The notes under the pieces: generated by a model
What the model was told of the DNA's origin: nothing
Databases searched by the model: none
What the model saw: only the letters and a program-made list of their open reading frames with translations
Program-made: the position numbers and the translations under genes
Shown here: in pieces, positions 1-11,761 of the stretch
How the letters are laid out: the number at the start of each line of letters is the position of its first letter
How positions within the stretch are numbered: the first letter of the stretch is position 1
Assembly (NCBI RefSeq): GCF_022134585.1
Contig: NZ_JAKNCT010000009.1
Coordinates: 1 to 64,000, forward strand
Length of the DNA: 64,000 bases
Direction of reading: 5' to 3'
From: Mesosutterella porci
GTDB taxonomy: Bacteria > Pseudomonadota > Gammaproteobacteria > Burkholderiales > Burkholderiaceae_F

Positions 1-2
1 TC

Positions 3-95
3 TCCGGGGAAGGCATCACTCCCCGGCTCTCCGAAATCACGCAGAAGCAGCTGCAGATATTTGACCGCGTGGGTGTGCCAAGGCCATCAATCTGA
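3..95 (+). CDS. C-terminal tail of an unidentified ORF cut by the window edge
   Basis: Thirty codons are open from the left edge to a TGA at 93-95. The reading frame uses GC-rich codons, unlike the AT-rich genes that start at 195. The tail reads like the end of a globular protein and contains the segment ITPRLSEITQKQLQIF. It could be the end of a transposase, which would suit the sharp composition change that follows, but the piece is too short to assign. The upstream sequence would decide it. Confidence 0.3.
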   Translation, partial: SGEGITPRLSEITQKQLQIFDRVGVPRPSI

Positions 96-127
96 CCTAC
101 ACAGTATAAATTTTGCGGATTTCACGT

Positions 128-172
128 AGGAGGTTTATTCGTAGTACGCTCGGTTGTACTTAGTTTTATAAT
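128..172 (+). promoter_or_regulatory. Possible promoter of the surface polysaccharide operon
   Basis: This is the AT-rich spacer before the first glycosyltransferase. A perfect TATAAT lies at 167-172, 23 bases before the ATG at 195, but no good -35 hexamer sits at the right distance. An AGGAGG at 128-133 looks like a ribosome-binding site with no start codon at a suitable distance, perhaps left over from a lost gene. The call rests on the -10 match alone. Confidence 0.3.
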
Positions 173-194
173 TGCTTTAAGACATACCATTATC

Positions 195-1403
195 ATGAAA
201 TTTCAAATGTTAGAAACTACAAAAAGATATATTTATTTTTTCCTGAAATGCCAAATTCTATTATTAAAGATACTTCTGACGAGAAGTAAAACTAAACAAC
301 TCATTTTAGTAGATAATGTCAAGAATTTTATAAGCTTTTCTAGGAATTATCGTAAAATTAATTGCGACATTATTGCTGTAATTGCAGATGGAGGGGTAGG
401 AGATTGCTTAATATACTTAAATTATATTTATCATTTATATTTAAAATTAAATAAAAAAGTATTAATAGATTTTTATTTCAAAAGCAAGAAAACGCCAATA
501 AATTTGTATAAAGTAGATGAAAATTATATTCACACATTTTACGACAAAAAATTCATTAAGTTTTCTAAATTTATTTATCCTGTGATTATTCAGATGAAAG
601 AGCGGTTTCCTAAGGTCATAAAGTGTGATAAATCATATATCAGAAGTGAACAATTAATAGATATATTAGAAAAATATAATAAATTTTATATAAATAATAG
701 ATTTTATTATGACTATTCACCTAGAATTGATGGTCTCTCTGCTCAATTTTCTCTGGCAGCGGGGTATAACAGAGTAACGCAACCAGACTTATTTCATTTG
801 GTATCAATTAATGACATTGAAATTACAATTGGTGTAGAAAACGAAAGAAAAATTCTAGAAAAATTTAAGCTTTTGAACTCAAAATTTATAACTTTTAATA
901 GATCGGTAGATGCTGATAATAATTCAGAAAATTCTACAAAATTATGGCCTAAATTTTATTACATTGAATTAATAAATAAAATAAAAAAATATTATCCTAA
1001 TTTGACTATTGTTTTCCTAGGACCAAAATACGAGGATTTACCGCTTGAAGGCATAAAGAATTTGAGCGGAAGAACAGATTTTAATGAATTGAAAGTATTG
1101 CTAAAAAATGCGATAATTCACATCGGGCCTGAGGGGGGGATGATTCATTTACGACACGCTTTATCTAGAAAAGTTTCGTGTGTACTTTTCGGGCCAACAT
1201 CAAAGTTGTTCTATGGTTACCAAGAAAATATTAATTTGCTAAATGAAAGTGTTTGTAAAGTTTCATGTGAATGGCTAATTGAAAATTGGCAAAGATTATG
1301 TTTAAATAATTGTACAAACGAATGCAATAAATTATTAAACCTTAAACCTGATTTCGTGTTTTCTAAAATAGATAATGCTATTAAATTAGCAGGTGTTAAT
1401 TAA
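195..1403 (+). CDS. Glycosyltransferase family 9 (heptosyltransferase-like)
   Basis: A 402-residue protein with the C-terminal half of a GT9 (ADP-heptose:LPS heptosyltransferase) enzyme. Near residue 300 it has HIGPEGGMIHLRHAL followed by VLFGPTS, the sugar-nucleotide-binding region of the family. The N-terminus carries a hydrophobic, basic stretch (about residues 10-30) that may associate with the membrane. It would add a heptose or similar sugar to lipid A core or another lipid-linked glycan at the inner membrane. It is first in an AT-rich run with two MsbA-type exporters, a second GT9 and heptose kinase. Donor and acceptor cannot be told from the sequence. The composition suggests acquisition by transfer. 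Confidence 0.8.
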   Translation: MKFQMLETTKRYIYFFLKCQILLLKILLTRSKTKQLILVDNVKNFISFSRNYRKINCDIIAVIADGGVGDCLIYLNYIYHLYLKLNKKVLIDFYFKSKKTPINLYKVDENYIHTFYDKKFIKFSKFIYPVIIQMKERFPKVIKCDKSYIRSEQLIDILEKYNKFYINNRFYYDYSPRIDGLSAQFSLAAGYNRVTQPDLFHLVSINDIEITIGVENERKILEKFKLLNSKFITFNRSVDADNNSENSTKLWPKFYYIELINKIKKYYPNLTIVFLGPKYEDLPLEGIKNLSGRTDFNELKVLLKNAIIHIGPEGGMIHLRHALSRKVSCVLFGPTSKLFYGYQENINLLNESVCKVSCEWLIENWQRLCLNNCTNECNKLLNLKPDFVFSKIDNAIKLAGVN

Positions 1404-1427
1404 CATAAAATTTGAAAATAACCTGTT

Positions 1428-3191
1428 ATGATAAAAACAATAAAGCAATTTGTATTGTCAAAAATTGATCCCGATATTCGGAGGTTAATGGGTTATTTTC
1501 CCCCTTATAAGTGGCGTATTATATTTTCTGTCATATTCATGATATTGGCAGGACTGGGTTCTTCTTTAATTGCTAAATTATTAGGTTTACTTACAAATGT
1601 TGGTTTTTACGATCAGAAGGCATGGATAATTATTGCGGCTCCTATAGGCCTGATTTTCATAGCATTGCTCAATGGTGGAAGTATGTTTATGAGCAATTAT
1701 TTGTTGGGAGAAGTCAGTCAGGCAGTCCTACAAACTATTAGAAGCCAGATTTTCCATAGAATTCTTCGCTGGCCTAGCTCTTTGTATCAGACAAATTCTA
1801 CGGGGATGGTTAGTTCTAAATTTGTTTTTGAGGCGAATTTTGGACTGTCAAATGCAACAAAGGCTTTCATCGTTCTGGTTAGAGATTCTTGTCAGGTTTT
1901 TGCTCTTACATTAATGCTAGTTTGGCATAACGCACTTTTGTCTATAGTGTGTTTGATTATAGGGCCTATGGTTATTTATTTGTTGAGGTTTATATCTTCC
2001 AAATTGAAATCAATTATGGCTTCAAGCCAAATGTCTATAGCAGTGTTGCTAGTCCGCGTAAAAGAAGCTTATGAAGCTCACCAGTTGATCAAAGTTTCTG
2101 GAACTTATCCAGCTGAAATCGAAAAATTTTCAAAGATAAATAGAGAAATAAAAAATTTAAAATTAAGAATGACACGTGTGAGTTCTTTAGGAACTCCTGC
2201 TACTCAATTTATTTGTATGTTTGGAGTTGCTGTTGTTTTAACTATGGCAATGATTCAAACACAACTGGGCATGTTGACTTTGGGTGATTTCGTTACTTTT
2301 CTTGCTGCTTTGCTTTTGATAATGCCTCCCCTTAGACATTTGACAGGGCTCAACTCAAGCTTTGTCATGATGAAAGTAGCTGCAAATAGTATTTTTGATA
2401 CCTTAGATCAACCTTTAGAGCCTGATAATGGTCAAATTTCGATTTCATCGGCTAAAGGAAATCTCGAGTTTAAACATGTATGCTTGAAGTATCCTAACTC
2501 TACTGATTACGCAGTCCATGATTTTAATTTAAAAGTTAATTCTGGAGATTGTATTGCATTGGTTGGTTTATCAGGCTCGGGGAAGTCTTCTGTAGTAAAT
2601 TTAATACCTCGATTTTGGAATCCATCCTCTGGGAATATTTACCTGGATGGGATTGATACTCAGAATATTTCGTTGAAATCATTGAGAAATCAAATATCAA
2701 TAGTATCTCAAGATGTAATACTATTTGATGACACAATTAGGGCAAATATTGTTTATGGATCTCCTAATGCTACTGAGGAAGAAATAAACGAAGCAGTAAG
2801 AGCCTCAGCACTAGAAGATTTTATTTCTTCCCTATCTTTAGGTCTCGATACACCAATAGGTGAAGCTGGTGATAGATTGTCTGGTGGACAAAAGCAACGT
2901 ATTTCAATCGCTAGGGCCATTCTGAAAAAAGCTCCAATTTTAATTTTTGACGAAGCTACCAGTGCGTTAGATAGTGTGAGTGAAAACCAGATAAAAACTT
3001 CTTTATCTCGCCTAATGAAAGGAAAGACAACATTTGTTGTAGCACATCGTTTATCAACTATCGATATTGCAGATTATGTAGTAGTTATGTCTAAAGGAAC
3101 TATTGCTGAATTTGGGAAACCTTCCGTTTTATTTAATAAGAATGGTCTGTTCACGCATCTGTGTAAGCTTCAAAATATTAAAATATTTTGA
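1428..3191 (+). CDS. msbA: MsbA-type lipid A/lipid flippase ABC transporter, copy 1
   Basis: A 587-residue fused ABC exporter. About 300 residues of transmembrane domain (six predicted spans) are followed by a nucleotide-binding domain. Walker A GLSGSGKS is near residue 379, the signature LSGGQ near 483, Walker B ILIFDEATSALDS near 500 and the H-loop AHRLST near 538, all intact. MsbA exporters flip lipid A-core across the inner membrane and work as homodimers. The length matches MsbA (about 580). A second, clearly related copy begins 9 bases after this stop. Its place among LPS-type genes supports lipid-linked sugar export. Whether this copy or the next is the essential housekeeping MsbA is unknown. 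Confidence 0.85.
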   Translation: MIKTIKQFVLSKIDPDIRRLMGYFPPYKWRIIFSVIFMILAGLGSSLIAKLLGLLTNVGFYDQKAWIIIAAPIGLIFIALLNGGSMFMSNYLLGEVSQAVLQTIRSQIFHRILRWPSSLYQTNSTGMVSSKFVFEANFGLSNATKAFIVLVRDSCQVFALTLMLVWHNALLSIVCLIIGPMVIYLLRFISSKLKSIMASSQMSIAVLLVRVKEAYEAHQLIKVSGTYPAEIEKFSKINREIKNLKLRMTRVSSLGTPATQFICMFGVAVVLTMAMIQTQLGMLTLGDFVTFLAALLLIMPPLRHLTGLNSSFVMMKVAANSIFDTLDQPLEPDNGQISISSAKGNLEFKHVCLKYPNSTDYAVHDFNLKVNSGDCIALVGLSGSGKSSVVNLIPRFWNPSSGNIYLDGIDTQNISLKSLRNQISIVSQDVILFDDTIRANIVYGSPNATEEEINEAVRASALEDFISSLSLGLDTPIGEAGDRLSGGQKQRISIARAILKKAPILIFDEATSALDSVSENQIKTSLSRLMKGKTTFVVAHRLSTIDIADYVVVMSKGTIAEFGKPSVLFNKNGLFTHLCKLQNIKIF

Positions 3192-3200
3192 TTATATAAA

Positions 3201-4946
3201 ATGAATTTTATATTAAATAAAATAGATCCTGTTCTCATACGTCTTTTTAGGTATTTGATACCATATAAAAAGCAATTGGCTCTTTCCGTTATATTTTTAA
3301 TAGGTAGCGCTAGTACTTCGTCTCTAACTGCTACTTTACTAGGAAAACTAACAGATTTGGGATTCTATCAACAAGAAAAGTGGGTTATTGTAGCTGCGCC
3401 CATTGCTTTGCTGATAGTTTCATTTTTATATGCTTTCTGTACAGTAATGAGTTCATATGTAATGACAGATATAAGTGAGTCTGTCCTTGTGGGTCTTCGA
3501 ACAAATTTATTTTCTAATATTTTAAATTGGCCTTCTGTTGAATATCAAAATCATAGTACAGGACTTGTTAGTTCGAAGTTTGTAAATGAAGCGTCTATTG
3601 CTCTTGGTGGAGCAACAGAGTCTCTAATTATTTTAATTAGAGATTCTCTGCAGGTACTTTCATTGTTGTGTGTTTTATTTTGGTATAACTGGCAACTTAC
3701 GCTTGTTACTTTTATTGTTGGCCCTGGTTTAGTTTTTATCCTAAGAAAAATATCTAAGCGTATGCGAAAAATTGTAAAAGAGAGTCAGTCAACTTTAGCC
3801 ATAATGATTGGAAGGGTACAAGAATCTTATTCGTCGGAAAAATTAGTGAAAATCTCGAATACCTATGATGTTGAGGAAAATAAGTTTAAATTTATAAATG
3901 AAGGAATAAAAAAATGTGCTATTAAAACCATAAAAATGCAGAGTATAGGTACCCCCTTAACTCAAATATTAACTATGATTGCTGTTGCATTTGTTGTAGC
4001 CGTTGCTTTAACTGAAGCACATAACGGATTACTTTCTATCGGTGATTTTATAACCTTTTTATCAGCTATGCTTTTAATGAAGGCACCGATCCAACACCTC
4101 GCGGGTTTGAATGCAACCTTTGCAAGTATTTCTGTAGCAGCAAAAAGTATTTTTGAAATGTTGGATACAAAAACAGAAAGCGATGACGGAACGATCAATT
4201 TAAATAATTGCAAAGGTGAATTCTCTTTTGAACATGTTTTCTTAAGATATCCTGGCCAAACTGATTATGCTTTAAATGATATTAATTTAAAAGTTTCTTC
4301 TGGAGAGCACGTTGCACTTGTAGGTCTTTCTGGCTCTGGAAAATCTTCTTTTGTGAACTTGCTTCCTCGTTATTGGGACGTTTCTTCAGGTGAAATATTT
4401 TTAGATGGAAGAAACATTAAAGAATATACTTTAAAAAGTTTACGGAGTCAGATTGCAATTGTTTCTCAGGACGTTATTCTTTTCGACGATACAATTAGGA
4501 ACAATATTACGTATGGATGTAATTCTGTCTCAACTGATACCCTGAATAAAGCTATTGATGGTGCTTCTTTAAGAGATTTTATTAATAGCCTGCCTCAAGG
4601 CTTAGACACACCTGTTGGCGAGGCTGGTCATTTATTATCCGGAGGTCAGAAACAGCGTATTTCTATTGCACGTGCTCTGCTCAAAGATGCCCCTATTCTT
4701 ATTTTGGATGAAGCCACCAGTGCGCTTGATAGTGAAAATGAATATACCATCAAAAATGCATTAAAGCTCTTAACTAAAGGTAAAACTACTTTTACGGTGG
4801 CCCATCGATTATCTACAATTGACGATGCGGATAAGATTGTTGTTCTGTCAAATGGAAGGATTTCTCAAATTGGAACGAATGAAGAGCTATTACAAAATAA
4901 AGATGGTATTTATTGGCAATTATGTCATTTTCAAGGCCGTATTTAA
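3201..4946 (+). CDS. msbA: MsbA-type lipid A/lipid flippase ABC transporter, copy 2
   Basis: A 581-residue exporter with the same order of domains as the preceding gene: six membrane spans, then Walker A GLSGSGKS near residue 374, LSGGQ near 477, Walker B ILILDEATSALDS and AHRLST. Stretches such as IVSQDVILFDDTIR are identical in the two proteins, while the membrane halves have diverged, so this is an old tandem duplication. Both copies keep all catalytic motifs, so both should hydrolyse ATP. They could form separate homodimers for two substrates or one heterodimer. The next gene starts two bases after this stop, pointing to a single transcript. Confidence 0.85.
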   Translation: MNFILNKIDPVLIRLFRYLIPYKKQLALSVIFLIGSASTSSLTATLLGKLTDLGFYQQEKWVIVAAPIALLIVSFLYAFCTVMSSYVMTDISESVLVGLRTNLFSNILNWPSVEYQNHSTGLVSSKFVNEASIALGGATESLIILIRDSLQVLSLLCVLFWYNWQLTLVTFIVGPGLVFILRKISKRMRKIVKESQSTLAIMIGRVQESYSSEKLVKISNTYDVEENKFKFINEGIKKCAIKTIKMQSIGTPLTQILTMIAVAFVVAVALTEAHNGLLSIGDFITFLSAMLLMKAPIQHLAGLNATFASISVAAKSIFEMLDTKTESDDGTINLNNCKGEFSFEHVFLRYPGQTDYALNDINLKVSSGEHVALVGLSGSGKSSFVNLLPRYWDVSSGEIFLDGRNIKEYTLKSLRSQIAIVSQDVILFDDTIRNNITYGCNSVSTDTLNKAIDGASLRDFINSLPQGLDTPVGEAGHLLSGGQKQRISIARALLKDAPILILDEATSALDSENEYTIKNALKLLTKGKTTFTVAHRLSTIDDADKIVVLSNGRISQIGTNEELLQNKDGIYWQLCHFQGRI

Positions 4947-4948
4947 AT

Positions 4949-6121
4949 ATGATTAATAAATTACAAAATTTTGAACTTTGGCTTTGTCAACTTTTAAAAT
5001 ATATTAATAAAAAGCGCTTATTCTTTTTTAGAAAAATTCGTCTATTTTTTTCAGATAATTTTCATAGAATCAATCACTCTTTTAAGGCGCCGGCCACTTC
5101 TGTTTTATTAATAACTGTTAATGAGCGCTTTGGTGATGAACTTTACGTTAAAGGTCTTGCATATTCACTTTCTAAATGTGGTATAGATGTTTCTATTGCT
5201 ACATTATCTTCAGTCTCACCACGTTTTATTACGTTACCTTTTATTAGCTATGTTTTTGTTTTAGATTCTTTCAAAGATCTGAAATATTTAAAAACAAAAA
5301 AATTTTCTGTAGCTGTTGATTTAGAGTACATAAATTGCCGGCATTGGAGAGAAAGGCAACCGCTATTAAATAACTTAGATTGTTATACAATTACCACTTC
5401 AGAATTATGCTCGTCATTGAATTTATTTGATGATTTTATTTCTTATCGAGCGGTACCGCATATATCACAGCGATTAAACTTGATTTATAAAAGGCTGACT
5501 TTAGATCTATCTTTATCCAAAATCTCTCCCTATATAGATTTTTCTAGCGATGATTATTGCTGGGCTAAAAATTTTATAAAGAATATTAATTCCAAACGTG
5601 TTATTTATTTTAATACTGTAGCTGGTGATAATGATAGATGGTTTTCAATTCGTCAAATACATTCAATGATTCAATCAATTGCTAAATTTAATAATTATAA
5701 TGTTATTTTAAATTCAAGTTTTTTTGATCAAAGAGAATTGCCAAAAAATTACTATTTATTGCCAAAGATTTCTTTTCCTAAATTGTGTGCATTAATTAAA
5801 TTCTGCTCCGTTGTTATAACACCCGACACTAGTGTTACTCATATAGCCAACGCTTTTAATATACCTTCATTTGTTGTTTTCCCACCCAATGATAGAGATT
5901 ATTTTCATGAATATTCCGCTGCACAAGCTTGGGGATCTTTTTCAGATCATTCAGTTACCTTGACTACTGATGATGATAATTTGATAATTGACCCATTTGG
6001 GTTTGGCTATCCTAACCGTAAAGCTAGACCCTTAAATACTGTTGATAGTACTTATCTATGCAGTAACTTAGAAAGATTTTTATCAAAAATAAATGAGGTA
6101 TATGTTCATGAAAAAATTTGA
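4949..6121 (+). CDS. Glycosyltransferase family 9 (heptosyltransferase-like)
   Basis: A 390-residue GT9-type protein. The N-terminal half has the first Rossmann lobe (VNERFGDELYVKGLAYSL). The C-terminal half carries the family's donor-site region, ITPDTSVTHIANAF near residue 290, followed by a VVFPPNDR stretch. I chose ATG 4949, two bases after the msbA stop; an in-frame ATG at 4913 would overlap the exporter by 34 bases. It probably transfers a heptose or other sugar in the lipopolysaccharide inner core. Its 3' end overlaps hldA by 14 bases, which ties it to heptose supply. It differs clearly from the GT9 at 195. Confidence 0.8.
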   Translation: MINKLQNFELWLCQLLKYINKKRLFFFRKIRLFFSDNFHRINHSFKAPATSVLLITVNERFGDELYVKGLAYSLSKCGIDVSIATLSSVSPRFITLPFISYVFVLDSFKDLKYLKTKKFSVAVDLEYINCRHWRERQPLLNNLDCYTITTSELCSSLNLFDDFISYRAVPHISQRLNLIYKRLTLDLSLSKISPYIDFSSDDYCWAKNFIKNINSKRVIYFNTVAGDNDRWFSIRQIHSMIQSIAKFNNYNVILNSSFFDQRELPKNYYLLPKISFPKLCALIKFCSVVITPDTSVTHIANAFNIPSFVVFPPNDRDYFHEYSAAQAWGSFSDHSVTLTTDDDNLIIDPFGFGYPNRKARPLNTVDSTYLCSNLERFLSKINEVYVHEKI

Positions 6122-7055
6122 TTTTTCCAATGTTAAAGTATTGGTTTGCGGTGACGCAATGTTGGATCGATATTGGTTTGGTGATGCCGACCGTTTATCC
6201 CCGGAAGCACCGGTTCCGATTGTAAAAATTGTTAGAGAAGAAAAAAGATTAGGTGGAGCAGCAAATGTTGCGTTAAATATCGCTAAACTGGGGGCTAAAT
6301 GTATTCTCCTTTCAGTTTGTGGCGAAGACAATGCAGGAAAAGAATTTCGTAATTTATTGAATGTTGATAACGTTACACCTTCTTTAATAGTAGATCACAC
6401 TGTTCCAACGATTGAAAAACTTAGGATTATTGCCCGTCAACAGCAAATGCTTCGTGCTGATTTTGAGCAGTTGCCTTGCGAGGATGCTTTAATCGGGATA
6501 AGTCAAAATTTTAGAAAGCTAATATCCCAAGTTTCTATTGTTGTTTTATCGGATTATAGAAAAGGCGTTTTATCTAATGTTGCATCGATGATTACATCGT
6601 GCAAAGAAAAGAAAATACCGGTACTTATTGATCCCAAAGGAGATGATTGGTCAGCTTATAGAGGTGCAACTTTAATTACACCAAATAAAAGTGAACTAAA
6701 AAGAATTGTTGGGTCCTGGAGATCTGAAGCGGATTTGCGCTTAAGAACACAAAGACTCCGTGAGTCTCTTGAATTAGAGTACATCCTTCTGACTCGTTCA
6801 GAAGAAGGCATGACTCTTTTTTCTGCTGATGAAGAAATTAATTTCAAAGCTCAAGCACGTGAAGTATTTGATGTGTCTGGGGCTGGAGATACCGTTATTG
6901 CTGTTCTAGCCACTTTGCTCGGGGCAGGTGTTCCGTTGCATGAATCTGTGAGGCTTTCTAATAAAGCCGGTGGAATTGTTGTCGGGAAATTGGGTACAGC
7001 TGCTATAACCTTAGATGAATTGATGGCTGATGAGCCTGATACTTTGGGTGTTTAA
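6108..7055 (+). CDS. hldA: D-glycero-beta-D-manno-heptose-7-phosphate kinase
   Basis: A 316-residue PfkB/ribokinase-family kinase that phosphorylates heptose 7-phosphate to the 1,7-bisphosphate in ADP-heptose synthesis. Visible motifs are the N-terminal CGDAMLDRYWFGDADRLSPE, the substrate-site GGAANVALNIAKLGA and the ATP/catalytic SGAGDT near residue 257. The enterobacterial HldE adenylyltransferase domain is absent, so this is the monofunctional HldA form, and hldC must lie elsewhere. I chose ATG 6108 because GAGG sits at 6095-6098; ATG 6093 contains that site. Overlap with the upstream GT9 indicates co-translation. It is the last AT-rich gene of the block. Confidence 0.9.
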   Translation: MKKFDFSNVKVLVCGDAMLDRYWFGDADRLSPEAPVPIVKIVREEKRLGGAANVALNIAKLGAKCILLSVCGEDNAGKEFRNLLNVDNVTPSLIVDHTVPTIEKLRIIARQQQMLRADFEQLPCEDALIGISQNFRKLISQVSIVVLSDYRKGVLSNVASMITSCKEKKIPVLIDPKGDDWSAYRGATLITPNKSELKRIVGSWRSEADLRLRTQRLRESLELEYILLTRSEEGMTLFSADEEINFKAQAREVFDVSGAGDTVIAVLATLLGAGVPLHESVRLSNKAGGIVVGKLGTAAITLDELMADEPDTLGV

Positions 7056-7080
7056 AGTGTCTGTAAATTAAGTGTACAAT
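7051..7080 (+). promoter_or_regulatory. Candidate promoter of carAB
   Basis: TTTAAA at 7051-7056 and TACAAT at 7075-7080 are separated by 18 bases, a fair sigma-70 match. They sit between hldA and carA, at the boundary between AT-rich and GC-rich DNA. Transcription from here would give a leader of about 80 bases before the GTG of carA. Confidence 0.4.
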
Positions 7081-7134
7081 GTTAAAAATTTATGCTTTTA
7101 AGCCGTGCGCCCCGTAAGCGAGAACTCCGTTTTT

Positions 7135-7154
7135 CTCCAACGGGACCGTTTTTT
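7135..7154 (+). terminator. Small terminator-like hairpin in the carAB leader
   Basis: AACGG and CCGTT (about 7139-7150) can pair and are followed directly by TTTT, ending at the ribosome-binding site GTGGAG (7155-7160). An upstream CCGTTTTTCTCCAACGG could pair instead. The stem is short with a tiny loop, so it may be chance. Confidence 0.25.
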
Positions 7155-7166
7155 GTGGAGAATTAA

Positions 7167-8366
7167 GTGAGTTTGCTTATTCAGGACAGCCGCCCGCAAG
7201 CAGTTCTGGCTCTTGGCGATGGGACAACTTTTATTGGTCGTTCCATTGGTGCTCCTGGCAAAGTCATTGCGGAGGTTGTGTTCAACACCGCCATGACCGG
7301 ATATCAGGAAATCTTGACAGATCCTTCCTACACCGGTCAAATTGTCAACCTGACGTACCCTCACATCGGCAATGTGGGCGTAAATTCAGAAGACGTTGAA
7401 TCGTCTAGAGTTTATGCCTCCGGGCTTGTGATCGAGGCCTTGTCTCCTGTTGTTTCAAATTTCAGGGCGCAATCCTCTCTTTCCGACTATCTAAAAGCAT
7501 CAGGCGTAGTCGGCATATCTGACATTGACAACAGGGCTCTCACACAGATTATTCGTGACAATGGCGCCCAGTCCGGCTGTATCCTTGTGGCTGCTAACGG
7601 CTCTTTGACTCAGGAAGAAATTGACGAAGCTGTCGATTCGGCGAAGAGCTACGGCGGAATGGTAGGTCAGGATCTTGCTCAGAAAGTGACGACGGATAAG
7701 CCTTACGACTGGACCGAAGGGACATGGCAGTTTAACAACAAGGACGGGTCTACGAGTTACAACCACCCGGAGCTTCCCCTTCACATCGTCGCCTACGATT
7801 TCGGCATCAAGACCAACATCCTTCGCCTTCTGGCAGACCAGGGCATGAAGGTTACGGTTGTTCCGGCCAAGACTTCGCCGGAGGACGCTCTGAAATACAA
7901 TCCGGACGGCATTTTCTTCTCGAACGGTCCCGGTGATCCGGAACCCTGCACCTATGCCATTGAAGCCGCGAGAGTCTTCCTTAAAAAGAAAATCCCGTTT
8001 TTCGGCATCTGCCTCGGCCATCAGATTCTGGGACTGGCGCTGGGCGGCAAGACGGTCAAGATGAAGTGCGGGCATCACGGCGCCAATCATCCGGTTGTAG
8101 ATCTCGAAAACAAGAGGGTTTACATCACCAGCCAGAATCACGGATTCGCCGTTGATGCGGACTCTCTGCCCTCCAATGTCAAAGTCACGCACAAGTCTTT
8201 GTTCGACGGAAGCCTGCAGGGCATTGAGGTGACGGACACCCCGGCTTTCAGCTTCCAGGGGCATCCGGAAGCGAGTCCTGGACCTCAGGACATCCGCCCG
8301 CTTTTCCAGAAATTCGGGCAGATGGTCAGAGAATACGCAGCCAACAAACAGGCTCAGCAGGGCTGA
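7167..8366 (+). CDS. carA: Carbamoyl-phosphate synthase small (glutaminase) subunit
   Basis: A 399-residue small subunit. It hydrolyses glutamine and passes ammonia to CarB to make carbamoyl phosphate for arginine and pyrimidines. The N-terminal CPSase small-chain domain ([15 protein letters not shown]) precedes a class I amidotransferase domain. That domain has the nucleophile Cys in [15 protein letters not shown] (about residue 281) and the His-Glu pair in GHPEASPGP (about 364). The start is GTG 7167, backed by GTGGAG seven bases upstream. carB follows after 24 bases. Codon use returns to the GC-rich style from here on, with the first half somewhat less GC-rich. Confidence 0.96.
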   Translation: MSLLIQDSRPQAVLALGDGTTFIGRSIGAPGKVIAEVVFNTAMTGYQEILTDPSYTGQIVNLTYPHIGNVGVNSEDVESSRVYASGLVIEALSPVVSNFRAQSSLSDYLKASGVVGISDIDNRALTQIIRDNGAQSGCILVAANGSLTQEEIDEAVDSAKSYGGMVGQDLAQKVTTDKPYDWTEGTWQFNNKDGSTSYNHPELPLHIVAYDFGIKTNILRLLADQGMKVTVVPAKTSPEDALKYNPDGIFFSNGPGDPEPCTYAIEAARVFLKKKIPFFGICLGHQILGLALGGKTVKMKCGHHGANHPVVDLENKRVYITSQNHGFAVDADSLPSNVKVTHKSLFDGSLQGIEVTDTPAFSFQGHPEASPGPQDIRPLFQKFGQMVREYAANKQAQQG

Positions 8367-8390
8367 GGCCATTGAACAGGACAGTAAAAA

Positions 8391-11615
<3,225 letters not shown>

Positions 11616-11642
11616 TCCTGCGTTTAAGGCGAAACCTGATCC

Positions 11643-11680
11643 GGCCAGGGCTTTCTTCTTGCGGAGAGCCCTGGCCTTTT
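11643..11680 (+). terminator. Rho-independent terminator after carB
   Basis: A perfect 10-base-pair stem, GGCCAGGGCT (11643-11652) with AGCCCTGGCC (11667-11676), is followed by TTTT. It lies 28 bases after the carB stop and ends the carAB unit. Confidence 0.85.
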
Positions 11681-11761
11681 AAAATTCCGGGGACAAAACC
11701 ATTTAGAATGATTCAGCTTCATTAAAGCCCTGTTCCCGCTTGTTTCCCCCTGGCCGGCTCG

